A stretch of 64,000 bases of DNA, from NCBI GenBank assembly GCA_031422295.1, contig JANOQM010000027.1, positions 3,190 through 67,189 of the forward strand, given 5' to 3'. How positions within the stretch are numbered: the stretch's first letter is position 1; each line of letters begins with the position of its first letter. The position numbers were made by a program, and so were the translations under genes. Below the pieces are notes generated by a model. It was given only the letters and a program-made list of their open reading frames with translations. It had not been told where the DNA came from and did no database searches. The DNA is from JANOMH01 sp031422295. Lineage in GTDB: Bacteria; Pseudomonadota; Alphaproteobacteria; Rhodobacterales; Rhodobacteraceae. Shown here in pieces: positions 16,382-24,660 of this stretch.

Positions 16382-16415
16382 ATTTTCGGAGTTGCCCAAA
16401 TACCTCCGCCGGAGG
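16382..16415 (+). repeat. 28-base intergenic repeat, copy 2, with terminator-like hairpin
   Basis: Bases 16382-16409 are identical to 631-658. CCTCCG and CGGAGG at 16403-16415 form a hairpin followed by CACCTCTTTGCCC. It lies five bases after the ffh stop, where a terminator would be expected. Confidence 0.6.
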
Positions 16416-16450
16416 CACCTCTTTGCCCGGACCAGTCACGGGCCGAACGC

Positions 16451-16978
16451 ATGACCCTGCTGCAAATCCCCACACTGCACACCGACCGCCTCACCTTGCG
16501 CGCGCCGCGCATGGCCGATGTCGATCCCTTCACCAGCTTCCTGCAATCGGACCGGGCGCATTTCGTCGGCGGCGGCACCCATCGGACCGCCTATGACTGC
16601 ACCCGCGCCTTCGGGCATATTGCGGGGCTCTGGGTTTTGCGCGGCTTTGGGTCCTTCATCCTGACGCTCAAGGACGGAACACCCATCGGGGCCGCCGGGC
16701 CATGGTTTCCGAAAACCTGGCCCGAACCGGAATTCGCATGGTCGCTCTGGCAAGCCCGCCACGAAGGTCAGGGTTACGTGACCGAGGCGATGACCACCCT
16801 GCGCGATTGGACTTTTGCCACCACCGGCCTGTCCACGCTGGTGTCCTATATCGACCCCGAAAATCGCGCCTCTCAAAAAGTCGCCCAGCGGCTCGGCGGC
16901 GTGATCGACCCGAACGCGACCCCGCCCGATGATGACGCCGCTGTGATCTACCGCTTTCACCCACGGGTGGTCCTGTGA
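16451..16978 (+). CDS. GNAT-family N-acetyltransferase (RimJ/RimL-like)
   Basis: The predicted protein has 175 residues from ATG 16451. The N-terminal strand-helix TDRLTLRAPRMADVDPF is typical of RimJ/RimL-type acetyltransferases, which modify ribosomal or other protein N-termini or small amines. HEGQGYVTEAM is the acetyl-CoA-binding helix entrance, and DPENRASQKVAQRLG is the C-terminal coenzyme-side motif. The stop overlaps the GTG of a second, related GNAT gene, so the two are translationally coupled and probably arose by duplication. The substrate is unknown. Confidence 0.85.
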   Translation: MTLLQIPTLHTDRLTLRAPRMADVDPFTSFLQSDRAHFVGGGTHRTAYDCTRAFGHIAGLWVLRGFGSFILTLKDGTPIGAAGPWFPKTWPEPEFAWSLWQARHEGQGYVTEAMTTLRDWTFATTGLSTLVSYIDPENRASQKVAQRLGGVIDPNATPPDDDAAVIYRFHPRVVL

Positions 16979-17475
16979 TCCAAACCGCCCGCCTGCACCT
17001 CGTCCGCCCCGGCCCGCAACACCTCGATGCGCATGCCGCATTCTACGCATCGCCCCGCGCGGCGGCCCAAGGGTGGGCGGCCACATCACACGAAAGCTGG
17101 CGCAACTTTGCCAGTGTCATCGGGCACAGCGCCCTGCGCGGCTTTGGCCCGTTCGTGGCCGAACACGACGGCCAGCCCATCGGTCTGTTCGGCCCATGGC
17201 ACCCCGGCGGACAGGTCGAGGCCGAGATCAAATGGATCCTGTGGGATGCAGCGAGCGAAGGTCAGGGGCTGGCGTTTGAGGCGGCACAGGCGACCCGGAC
17301 CTATGCCTATGACACGCTGGGCTGGACCACAGCGGCCAGTTTCATCACGCCAGACAACACCCGATCCATCGCGCTGGCCACCAAATTGGGGGCGGTTGCA
17401 GAACGCGACTGGCACACGCCGTCGGGCAAACTGGTCACCATCTGGCGACACCCCGCCCCGGAGGATTGTGTATGA
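16975..17475 (+). CDS. GNAT-family N-acetyltransferase (RimJ/RimL-like), second copy
   Basis: The predicted protein has 166 residues from GTG 16975, which overlaps the previous stop as GTGA. TARLHLVRPGPQHLDAH, SEGQGLAFEAA and DNTRSIALATKLGA align with the same positions in the upstream GNAT protein, supporting a tandem duplication. Its stop overlaps the chorismate mutase start as ATGA, so three genes form one coupled string. The substrate is unknown. Confidence 0.83.
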   Translation: MIQTARLHLVRPGPQHLDAHAAFYASPRAAAQGWAATSHESWRNFASVIGHSALRGFGPFVAEHDGQPIGLFGPWHPGGQVEAEIKWILWDAASEGQGLAFEAAQATRTYAYDTLGWTTAASFITPDNTRSIALATKLGAVAERDWHTPSGKLVTIWRHPAPEDCV

Positions 17476-17756
17476 CCGACCCCGCAAACCTGCTGCGCGA
17501 CCACCGCGAAAGCATCGACAGGCTCGATGCGATCCTCGTTTTCACGCTGGCCGAACGGTTCAAGCACACCCAGATGGTGGGCAAATTAAAGGCCGAACAT
17601 AACCTGCCCGCCTCTGATCCGATCCGGGAAGAAGCACAGATTGCCCGGCTCACCGATCTTGCAAAACAGGCCGATCTGGACCCTGAATTTGCGACCAGTT
17701 TCCTGGCCTTCATCATCCGCGAGGTGATCAAGCACCATGAAAAACACCAATCGTAA
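17472..17756 (+). CDS. Chorismate mutase, AroQ type
   Basis: This short all-helical protein has 94 residues from ATG 17472. LLRDHRESIDRLDAILVFTL, with the conserved arginines and acidic residues of the first helix, and FKHTQMVGKLKAEH with the conserved lysine are typical of AroQ mutases. The enzyme converts chorismate to prephenate on the way to phenylalanine and tyrosine. The ATGA overlap couples it to the GNAT gene. Its position just before rpsP is commonly seen in this bacterial group. Confidence 0.88.
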   Translation: MTDPANLLRDHRESIDRLDAILVFTLAERFKHTQMVGKLKAEHNLPASDPIREEAQIARLTDLAKQADLDPEFATSFLAFIIREVIKHHEKHQS

Positions 17757-17767
17757 CATATAGTTAC
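17753..17767. promoter_or_regulatory. Short inverted repeat upstream of rpsP
   Basis: GTAAC (17753-17757) and GTTAC (17763-17767) flank ATATA, 37 bases before the rpsP ATG. It may be part of a promoter or a protein-binding site. Evidence is limited to symmetry and position. Confidence 0.3.
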
Positions 17768-17804
17768 ACCTACTCAACTCATTGCCAATACAGGAGAAAA
17801 CACC

Positions 17805-18173
17805 ATGGCCATGAAAATCAGACTAGCCCGCGGCGGATCGAAAAAGCGCCCCCATTATGCCATCGTTGCCGCCGACAGCCGGATGCCGCGCGACGGGCGG
17901 TTCATCGAAAAGCTGGGCACCTATGCGCCGATGCTGCCCAAGGATTCCGAGGACCGGATCAAGATGGACCTGGACAAGATCAAGGCCTGGCTGGCCAAAG
18001 GCGCGCAACCCACAGACCGTGTGGCCCGTATGCTGGAAGCCGCTGGAATCCTTGAGAAAAAGACCCGCGCCAACCCGCTGAAAGGCGAAGCTGGCAAAGC
18101 AACCAAAGCCCGGGCCGAGAAAAACGCAACCCGCGCCGCCGCCGCCGCCGCCCCGGCCGAATCCGCAGAATAG
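17805..18173 (+). CDS. rpsP: 30S ribosomal protein S16
   Basis: This 122-residue protein of the small ribosomal subunit helps 30S assembly. KIRLARGGSKKRPHYAIV and DSRMPRDGRFIEKLGTY are signature segments. The C-terminal alanine-rich tail (about 35 residues past the core) is the usual alphaproteobacterial extension. CAGGAG lies just upstream of ATG 17805. It opens the rpsP-rimM-trmD-rplS order. Confidence 0.97.
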   Translation: MAMKIRLARGGSKKRPHYAIVAADSRMPRDGRFIEKLGTYAPMLPKDSEDRIKMDLDKIKAWLAKGAQPTDRVARMLEAAGILEKKTRANPLKGEAGKATKARAEKNATRAAAAAAPAESAE

Positions 18174-18251
18174 GCTTTGCGACACCCCGCCCGGATCGGT
18201 ATGGTCCGGGCAGGGTTACTATTCCAAGGTTTTGAAATCCAATGATTTATC

Positions 18252-18755
18252 ATGACTGATCGCATCATTGTCGGCACCTTCGCCGGGGCCTTTGGCGTGC
18301 GCGGGGAAACCCGGCTCAAGTCTTTTTGCGCCGAACCCTCTGATATCGCGATCTATGCCCCGCTTTATACCGAAGACGGGCGTAAATTCCCGGTTATCGT
18401 GCTGACGGGTCAGGCCGGAAACGGCTTTATCGCCCGTGTCGAAGGCGTTGATTCTAAAGAAGAAGCTGATCGTTTAAAGGGTATCTCGCTGTATGCCGAC
18501 CGGACCCGGCTGCCGCATTTGCCCGACGATGAATACTACCACGCCGACCTGATCGGGCTGGCCGTTTATGACACTGGCGGCACCCTTCTGGGAGCCGTCA
18601 AAACCGTGTTAAATCATGGGGCTGGCGACCTTTTGGATATCCTTGTGACTGGCAGTTCCGACACTGTGCTGTTGCCTTTCACCCTCGCCGCCGTGCCCAC
18701 CGTAGACTTGACCGCAGGCCGGATTATCGCCGACCCGCCCGACGGATTGTTTTAG
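18252..18755 (+). CDS. rimM: Ribosome maturation factor RimM
   Basis: This 167-residue protein binds S19 and helps mature the 30S head. The N-terminal beta-barrel begins IIVGTFAGAFGVRGE, and the C-terminal PRC-barrel contains YYHADLIGLAVYD and LLPFTLAAVPTVDL. It lies between rpsP and trmD, as in most bacteria, but is separated from trmD by an extra gene. Confidence 0.95.
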   Translation: MTDRIIVGTFAGAFGVRGETRLKSFCAEPSDIAIYAPLYTEDGRKFPVIVLTGQAGNGFIARVEGVDSKEEADRLKGISLYADRTRLPHLPDDEYYHADLIGLAVYDTGGTLLGAVKTVLNHGAGDLLDILVTGSSDTVLLPFTLAAVPTVDLTAGRIIADPPDGLF

Positions 18756-18761
18756 GGCATC

Positions 18762-19586
18762 ATGGCCCATATCCTGCTTCATCCGGGCTTTCACAAAACC
18801 GGGACGGGGTCGGTGCAGACCTTTCTGGCGACGAATCGGGCGGCTTTGTCGCCCTGTCTGGACATGCTTTTGCCCCCACAGCTTGAACCCGTAGCCCAGC
18901 ATTGTTTGGCCTTTTCAAAACACCACAGCGCGTTGATATTGCCTGATCTTGTGGCGACTCTGGATACAATTTTCGTGGCAAATCCTGAACTTGGCGAACG
19001 CGATCTTATCCTGAGCAGCGCCGATTTATGCGGCCATTCACCCGGTTGGCCCGGTGTCGATACCTATGCCGTGGCCCCATTTTTGATCGAATGTCTGGCC
19101 GGTTATTTTGCCGAACGGTTTTCAACCGCCACAGTCAGCGTCGTATTGACCACCCGCAGCACAGCGGCATGGATGCACAGCCTGTGGCAACAGCAACTGC
19201 AAAGCCGCCGGATGACCTATGATTTCGAAGGCTTTTCAGAGCGTTATGCAGATGTCGCGGATCTGGGCCATAGCGTTGCAGCAACGGCAACTGCCATAGA
19301 ACCGACACCCGTCTATGACATGCCACTGGACGAAGCATTGCATCATCCGCAGGGGCCGGGCGGTGCGGTGTTGGAACTGATCGACCTTCCCCCGGGGGTG
19401 CGCGCCGCATTGCGGCCGGTCGGCGTGGAAAATCGGGGGCCGGACCCTGCCCTGACCGAACAGTTCCTATCCCTGAACCGCAGCGCCGCCCCGGATGACG
19501 CCGTGCGCCGCCAAAAGGACGAACTGATCCGCCGGGCTAAAATTGGCGGCTGGGCCTTGCGACTGGATAAACCCCAGGCCGGTTAG
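18762..19586 (+). CDS. Sulfotransferase-like hypothetical protein
   Basis: The predicted protein has 274 residues. It starts HPGFHKTGTGSVQTFL, which matches the 5'-phosphosulfate-binding loop that follows strand 1 in PAPS-dependent sulfotransferases. The 3'-phosphate region may be VVLTTRSTAAWMHSLWQQQL at about 127-146, which has the typical arginine after a strand and a later serine. It starts six bases after the rimM stop and lies before trmD. A sulfotransferase within the ribosomal operon is unexpected. The acceptor is unknown, and the family call is from motif reading only. Confidence 0.6.
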   Translation: MAHILLHPGFHKTGTGSVQTFLATNRAALSPCLDMLLPPQLEPVAQHCLAFSKHHSALILPDLVATLDTIFVANPELGERDLILSSADLCGHSPGWPGVDTYAVAPFLIECLAGYFAERFSTATVSVVLTTRSTAAWMHSLWQQQLQSRRMTYDFEGFSERYADVADLGHSVAATATAIEPTPVYDMPLDEALHHPQGPGGAVLELIDLPPGVRAALRPVGVENRGPDPALTEQFLSLNRSAAPDDAVRRQKDELIRRAKIGGWALRLDKPQAG

Positions 19587-19626
19587 CCGGTTTGCAAAAC
19601 CGCACCGATCCGCTATCAGCCAGCCC

Positions 19627-20466
19627 ATGCCCCATCCTGACCCTGATCCCGTCCTGAACAAATCCCTCGGTCGCAAAACCATCCGCCCGACGCTGCAACC
19701 GCGTGAATTGATGACTGCTGTTCCCGACCTTGCCGGGGCATGGTCCGCGCAGGTTATCACGCTGTTCCCGCAAGCTTTTCCGGGCGTTCTGGGCGAAAGC
19801 CTGACCGGCAAGGCACTGGCCGAAGGACTGTGGCAATTACACCCCATCGACCTGCGCCAACATGGCGAGGGCAAACACCTGAACGTCGACGACACCCCTG
19901 CCGGGGGCGGTGCGGGGATGGTGTTGCGGGCTGATGTGCTGGCCAAGGCGATCATCCACGCCAAGGAACAGGCCCGCGGCGTTACCCCGATTCTGTACCT
20001 GTCCCCGCGCGGCAAACGCATCGATCAAGCGATGACGCGCGAACTGTCGCAAACCGATGGTGTCATCTTGATTTGCGGGCGATTTGAGGGGGTTGACGAG
20101 CGGGTCATCGAACATTTCGGGATCACCGAGGTTAGCCTTGGCGATTTTATAATGACCGGCGGAGAGATCGCCGCAATGGCCTTGATTGACGCCACTGTCC
20201 GGCTTATACCCCGCGTGCTTGGGAATCAGCATTCCACCGAGGAAGAGAGTTTTTCGGACGGATTGCTGGAACACCCGCAGTATACGAAGCCTGCCGTTTG
20301 GGAAGGGCGTGCGATCCCCGAAGTTCTTCTGTCGGGGCACCACGCAAAGATCACTTCCTGGCGAAGGGCCGCAGCCGCAAGGCTGACCAAAACACGCCGA
20401 CCTGACCTTTGGCGGGCATACTGTGCGCAGCACGGCTTGGACCCGGATGAAGACACAAAGCTCTGA
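19627..20466 (+). CDS. trmD: tRNA (guanine-N1-)-methyltransferase
   Basis: From ATG 19627 the protein has 279 residues. It methylates G37 of tRNAs that read codons starting with C, preventing frameshifting. The SAM-binding trefoil knot is visible as YLSPRGKRIDQ, ICGRFEGVDERVIEHF and SLGDFIMTGGEIAAMALIDA. The N-terminus carries an extra stretch of about 40 residues before the usual start of the fold (AWSAQVITLFPQAFPG). An internal ATG at about residue 29 of this version could be the true start. Order rpsP-rimM-trmD-rplS is conserved. Confidence 0.95.
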   Translation: MPHPDPDPVLNKSLGRKTIRPTLQPRELMTAVPDLAGAWSAQVITLFPQAFPGVLGESLTGKALAEGLWQLHPIDLRQHGEGKHLNVDDTPAGGGAGMVLRADVLAKAIIHAKEQARGVTPILYLSPRGKRIDQAMTRELSQTDGVILICGRFEGVDERVIEHFGITEVSLGDFIMTGGEIAAMALIDATVRLIPRVLGNQHSTEEESFSDGLLEHPQYTKPAVWEGRAIPEVLLSGHHAKITSWRRAAAARLTKTRRPDLWRAYCAQHGLDPDEDTKL

Positions 20467-20520
20467 GGCCGCACAAGGTTCTGTGGATACACCGCAGGCA
20501 GACACAAGAAGGAGCGTCAG

Positions 20521-20898
20521 ATGGATCTGATCGCAATCATCGAGGCGGAACAAATCGCCGCACTGGGGAAAACCATCCCCGATTTCAAGGCCGGCGACAC
20601 GTTGCGCGTTGGCTATAAAGTGACCGAAGGCACGCGTTCGCGCGTCCAGAACTATGAAGGCGTCTGTATCAGCCGCAAGCATGGGTCGGGCATCGCCGCG
20701 TCGTTTACCGTCCGCAAAATTTCGTTTGGCGAAGGTGTGGAACGGGTGTTTCCGCTGTATTCGACCAATATAGCCGAGATCACCGTGGTCCGCCGTGGCA
20801 AAGTCCGCCGCGCCAAGCTGTATTATCTGCGCGATCGTCGCGGTAAATCGGCCCGGATCGTCGAGCAGGCGAATTACAAAGCCAAAGACAGCGCATAG
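20521..20898 (+). CDS. rplS: 50S ribosomal protein L19
   Basis: This 125-residue protein at the subunit interface has the family segments FKAGDTLRVGYKV, RVQNYEGVCI and RKISFGEGVERVFPLYS, followed by the basic C-terminus VRRGKVRRAKLYYLRD. AAGGAG lies nine bases before the ATG. It is followed 12 bases later by rpmE. Confidence 0.97.
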   Translation: MDLIAIIEAEQIAALGKTIPDFKAGDTLRVGYKVTEGTRSRVQNYEGVCISRKHGSGIAASFTVRKISFGEGVERVFPLYSTNIAEITVVRRGKVRRAKLYYLRDRRGKSARIVEQANYKAKDSA

Positions 20899-20910
20899 GG
20901 AGTTGAAGAC

Positions 20911-21132
20911 ATGAAAGACGGCATTCACCCCGACTACCACATGATCAACGTCAAGATGACCGATGGGACCATGCTGGTGATGAAATCGACATGGGGCAAA
21001 GAGGGCGACCAATTGGCGCTGGAAATTGACCCCACGGTTCACCCCGCATGGACCGGCGGCGGCACCCGCCTGCTGGACACAGGCGGCCGCGTGACCAAAT
21101 TCAAGAACAAATACGCAGGGTTGGGGTTCTAA
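20911..21132 (+). CDS. rpmE: 50S ribosomal protein L31
   Basis: This 73-residue protein has the L31 pattern IHPDYHMINVKMTDG, then HPAWTGG and a C-terminal TKFKNKYAGLGF. The zinc-binding cysteines of the C+ L31 type are absent, so this is the zinc-independent form. It is the last gene before a strong terminator. Confidence 0.95.
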   Translation: MKDGIHPDYHMINVKMTDGTMLVMKSTWGKEGDQLALEIDPTVHPAWTGGGTRLLDTGGRVTKFKNKYAGLGF

Positions 21133-21156
21133 GCCTTACAACTCTGGATTTAAACG

Positions 21157-21188
21157 AAAAACGCCGCCCCGAAACGGGCGGCGTTTTT
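21157..21188. terminator. Bidirectional intrinsic terminator after rpmE
   Basis: ACGCCGCCC (21161-21169) pairs with GGGCGGCGT (21176-21184). As flank it has AAAA on the left and TTTT on the right, so it can end both the rpmE transcript and the convergent helicase transcript. Confidence 0.93.
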
Positions 21189-21237
21189 GTTTTTCGTCAT
21201 GGCACCGGGTCGTTTCCAACCCGGCGAAGTGATCAGA

Positions 21238-22521
21238 TCAGGCAGCCCGACGTGGTGGGCGGCTTTTGCCCGCTGCAGGACGGCCCCGATTGGCCCCAGC
21301 CGGTTTCGCGCCAGAATTCGCAGGCGCACCACCGCCACCGCCAAAGCGCCGCCGCTGGCCGGAATTGGCCTGCTTGCGCGGGGCGTCTTCACCCTCCCAC
21401 GGGGCACCGGAGGCCACGGGAATTGTCGCCTTCATCGCCTTTTGGATGTCTTTCAACTCGCCCATCTCATCGGGCGCACAAAACGCAATCGCGGCTCCAT
21501 CGGCCCCGGCGCGCGCGGTGCGGCCGATCCGGTGGACATAGTTTTCGGGCACATTTGGCAGGTCGTAGTTATACACATGCCGGACGCCCGGAATATCGAT
21601 CCCACGCGCGGCCACATCGGTCGCCACCAGAACCCGGGTGCGCCCGGCGCGGAAATCACTGATCGCCCGCTCGCGCTGCCCCTGGCTCTTGTTGCCATGG
21701 ATCGATGCGGCGGCAAAACCGGCTTTTTCCAGCTGCATATACAGCTTTTCACAGCCATGTTTGGTGCGGCCAAACACCAGCGCCAATTCGTCGCGGTGCT
21801 TGTCCAACAGCTCAATCAGCAGGTCAGTCTTGGCCTTTTGCGCCACGAAATGCACAGATTGTTCAATCTTATCCACCGGCTTTCCCGGCACGTTCACCTC
21901 AACCCGGACCGGATCGGTCAGGAAAGCGGCGGCCAGTTCGGCCATTTGTTTCGGCATGGTGGCCGAAAACAGCATGGTCTGGCGGGATTTGGGCAGCAGG
22001 GGTGCTATCCGACGCAGGGCATGGATGAACCCAAGGTCCAGCATCTGGTCGGCCTCGTCCAGCACCAGAAAGTTGGTCTCGGACAACACCACAGCGCGCC
22101 GGTCCAGCAGGTCGATTAACCGGCCGGGGGTCGCGACCAGCAGGCTGACGCCACGCTCCATTTTCTTGATCTGGCCAGTGATGCCAGCGCCGCCGACCAC
22201 CAGACACACCTTAAGGTGGGTGCCAGCGGTAAACGCCTCGAGGTTATCGGCAATCTGCTTGGCCAGTTCGCGGGTCGGGGCCAGCACCAGCGCCTTGGCG
22301 GTGCGCGGGTTCGGGCGCACGCCGCTTTTGATCAGCGCGTCAACCATCGGCAGACCAAAGGCCGCGGTTTTACCCGACCCGGTCTGGGCCAGACCCATGA
22401 CATCGCGGCCGTTCATCGCATGCGGGATCGCCTGCGTCTGAATGGGCGTGGGATCGGTGATCCCTTGTTCCTTGAGGGCGGCCACAAGGCGGGGCGCTAG
22501 CCCCAGCATATCGAAATCCAT
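21238..22521 (-). CDS. DEAD-box ATP-dependent RNA helicase, RhlE-like
   Basis: The predicted protein has 427 residues from ATG 22521; the frame opens 132 bases earlier, but the sequence there is not helicase-like. The Q motif (TPIQTQAIPHAM), AQTGSGKTAAFGLP, PTRELAKQI, DEAD, SAT, ARGIDIPGV and HRIGRTARAG are in order. The last 50 or so residues are a basic, glycine- and proline-rich tail (RRRFGGGGG), typical of RhlE helicases that remodel RNA in ribosome assembly or decay. The gene is convergent with rpmE and shares its terminator. Confidence 0.93.
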   Translation of the reverse strand: MDFDMLGLAPRLVAALKEQGITDPTPIQTQAIPHAMNGRDVMGLAQTGSGKTAAFGLPMVDALIKSGVRPNPRTAKALVLAPTRELAKQIADNLEAFTAGTHLKVCLVVGGAGITGQIKKMERGVSLLVATPGRLIDLLDRRAVVLSETNFLVLDEADQMLDLGFIHALRRIAPLLPKSRQTMLFSATMPKQMAELAAAFLTDPVRVEVNVPGKPVDKIEQSVHFVAQKAKTDLLIELLDKHRDELALVFGRTKHGCEKLYMQLEKAGFAAASIHGNKSQGQRERAISDFRAGRTRVLVATDVAARGIDIPGVRHVYNYDLPNVPENYVHRIGRTARAGADGAAIAFCAPDEMGELKDIQKAMKATIPVASGAPWEGEDAPRKQANSGQRRRFGGGGGAPANSGAKPAGANRGRPAAGKSRPPRRAA

Positions 22522-22899
22522 CGTTGGATTATCCTGTTCTTTCGGGGCCTTGAGTAAGACCCACATGGTAAATTTTGCCCCGGCCCGGAATGGACCAGTG
22601 GCGGGGTAGGGTTGCGCCTGCCTGCTCTGACCAAAAGGAACCGGATGTTCCAAAGGCCGTCATGGCGCGGCCCCTTGCGTGAAAGTGGGAACCAGAAATG
22701 AGACGATGCCTTGCGTTTCAGCCCAGTAGGGTCAACGCCCTGCTCACGCGGCAGCGGCTTTCGGTCAAGGGGCAGATGGACCTTGCGTGATCTAAAGTCA
22801 ATGCCCCAAACACAAATCGGTTGATTGTAGCGCCACGTCGCTTCCCCTATCGCCCGGCAGACCTTAAGAAGAGATAAAAATAAGTTCGGGGGCAGGACA
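22522..22899. other. Intergenic region between divergent helicase and mipZ genes
   Basis: No gene is supported in these 378 bases. The region must hold the promoters of both divergent genes. A possible AGGA for the helicase lies at about 22531-22534 on the minus strand, and GGGGGCAGGACA precedes the mipZ GTG. I see no clear operator or RNA structure. Confidence 0.4.
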
Positions 22900-23709
22900 G
22901 TGGCACATATTATAGTGGTCGGAAACGAAAAGGGCGGTGCGGGTAAATCCACCGTCGCCATGCATGTGGCCACGGCGCTGGCCCGGATGGGGCACAAGAT
23001 CGGGACGCTTGACCTTGATCTGCGGCAGAAATCTTTGGGCCGGTATATCGAGAACCGGAAAAAATTCATGGCGGCAGAGGGGCTGAACCTGCCCACACCC
23101 GCCTATGTCGAACTGCCCGAGATTGACCAATCGGCGCTGTCCCCCGGTGAAAACATCTATGACCACCGGCTGTCTGCCGCTGTGGCCGGGCTGGAACCTG
23201 AAAGCGATTTCATCCTGATCGACTGCCCGGGGTCACATACACGGCTGTCTCAGGTGGCCCATTCGCTGGCCGATACGCTGATCACACCGCTGAATGACAG
23301 TTTTATCGACTTTGATCTGTTGGCACATATCGACATTGATGGCGAAACCATCCTTGGGCCGTCAGTCTATTCCGAAATGGTCTGGAACGCGCGGCAATTG
23401 CGCGCGCAGGCCGGGCTGGAACCGATTGACTGGATTGTCGCGCGCAACCGGATGGGCGCGCAGAACATGGTCAACAAGCACAAAATGGAAGCCGCCGTTG
23501 CCAAGCTGTCCAAACGGATCGGGTTTCGCATCGCACCCGGTTTCAACGAGCGGGTGATTTTCCGCGAGCTGTTCCCGCGCGGCCTGACCCTGCTGGATTT
23601 GCGAGACATTGGCGTGCAGGGGCTGAATATTTCCAATGTGGCCGCGCGGCAAGAATTGCGTGACCTGATCAAAGCGCTGAACCTGCCGGGTGTGACGGCA
23701 GATTTTTAA
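22900..23709 (+). CDS. mipZ: MipZ-type division-plane ATPase (ParA family)
   Basis: The predicted protein has 269 residues from GTG 22900, preceded by GGGGGCAGGAC. The deviant Walker A reads GNEKGGAGKSTVAMH, followed by GTLDLDLRQKSLGRYIENR, a MipZ hallmark, and Walker-B-like FILIDCPGS. In alphaproteobacteria MipZ forms a gradient from the ParB-marked poles that inhibits FtsZ away from midcell. ParA proper differs at the DLRQ segment. No parB gene is in the window, as expected for mipZ. Confidence 0.9.
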   Translation: MAHIIVVGNEKGGAGKSTVAMHVATALARMGHKIGTLDLDLRQKSLGRYIENRKKFMAAEGLNLPTPAYVELPEIDQSALSPGENIYDHRLSAAVAGLEPESDFILIDCPGSHTRLSQVAHSLADTLITPLNDSFIDFDLLAHIDIDGETILGPSVYSEMVWNARQLRAQAGLEPIDWIVARNRMGAQNMVNKHKMEAAVAKLSKRIGFRIAPGFNERVIFRELFPRGLTLLDLRDIGVQGLNISNVAARQELRDLIKALNLPGVTADF

Positions 23710-23711
23710 GG

Positions 23712-24575
23712 TCAGTTATAACCCATCTGGCCAATCTGCGACCGCCGCACAGCCTTGCGTCGGCCCAAAGAGAACAAGATTTTAAGGATCAGCATCAGCG
23801 CAAAAATGGCCCCGACGATCGACCCCAGTTTGATCATCGCGTCCTGATCGCCGGTCATGGCGCGGGCAAGTTGATCTTTACCCCAAGCCAAAACCACTGC
23901 CGGGTCAACATCGGGCAGGGCAAAATCGAATGCTGCAGGTGTCGCGGCGGTTTGCGGCACCGCAATAGCCTGCTGGCCCGGCAATCCACCCGCCAGATGC
24001 GCCTGAATCATCGCCCGACCGGGCAAAGCGACGCTGGCCGTGTTTGTGGCTGTCGTTTGGGGAAGTCCAAAGAATGTTGCAGCCAACACTGCGACAAAGG
24101 CAATAACCACTGCCGAGGCCAGAACCAGCCGCAGCATATGAGCGAATGACCGGCGGTGTTTGATCTGGGGTATTCTGGGCGATCCGGTCACGGTTTTCGC
24201 AGCAAGCCGTTCCTGCCACGTCGATTGCGCCGGTTTGGCGGCGGGCGTTATGACCGGCGTGTAAACCGGTAAAGGGCCGTCTTCGGCATCGGCCTCACCT
24301 GATCGGGCGGGGGCAATGTCATGCATCGTCATACCCAACAGGCCCAACAGACCAAGGACGCCGCCGATTTTTGACATCAGCCCGAAAACGGTAGTCTGAG
24401 GATCAATCAGCGGCGACAATAGTTTGCCAATTGTCGAGATGACTGGCGCGATACTGTCCGGGATGCCATTGATCTGCAACCAAAGTCCAAGGCCGGTAAT
24501 GATGGCCCCTATCCCGATCAATGCAAATCGGCCCGCCCTGATCGCCCGAAACGGCAACGTGATGATCCCTGACAT
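23712..24575 (-). CDS. Hypothetical inner-membrane protein
   Basis: The predicted protein has 287 residues from ATG 24575, where AGGAG precedes the start; the frame opens 210 bases upstream. Hydrophobic segments lie near residues 17-33 (FALIGIGAIITGLGLWL), 60-80 (SKIGGVLGLLGLLGMTM), 150-165 (LVLASAVVIAFVAVLAATFF) and 262-277 (VGAIFALMLILKILFSL). The middle is proline- and alanine-rich. No family is recognised. It is convergent with mipZ with a two-base gap, so the two stop codons nearly touch. Confidence 0.7.
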   Translation of the reverse strand: MSGIITLPFRAIRAGRFALIGIGAIITGLGLWLQINGIPDSIAPVISTIGKLLSPLIDPQTTVFGLMSKIGGVLGLLGLLGMTMHDIAPARSGEADAEDGPLPVYTPVITPAAKPAQSTWQERLAAKTVTGSPRIPQIKHRRSFAHMLRLVLASAVVIAFVAVLAATFFGLPQTTATNTASVALPGRAMIQAHLAGGLPGQQAIAVPQTAATPAAFDFALPDVDPAVVLAWGKDQLARAMTGDQDAMIKLGSIVGAIFALMLILKILFSLGRRKAVRRSQIGQMGYN

Positions 24576-24660
24576 GATGACACTCCTGCATCCTGCGCTT
24601 TGATTTAATGTCAGCTTGTTTTGCGGCGGCATTGGGGCGCAAAAGCTGCTTAATGCAAGA

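Noticed and set aside
14950..16578. A 542-residue frame on the minus strand opposite ffh
   Set aside because: It lies wholly antisense to ffh, whose GTPase motifs are unmistakable. It is histidine-rich, as expected for the complement of a high-GC gene, and has no family motif.
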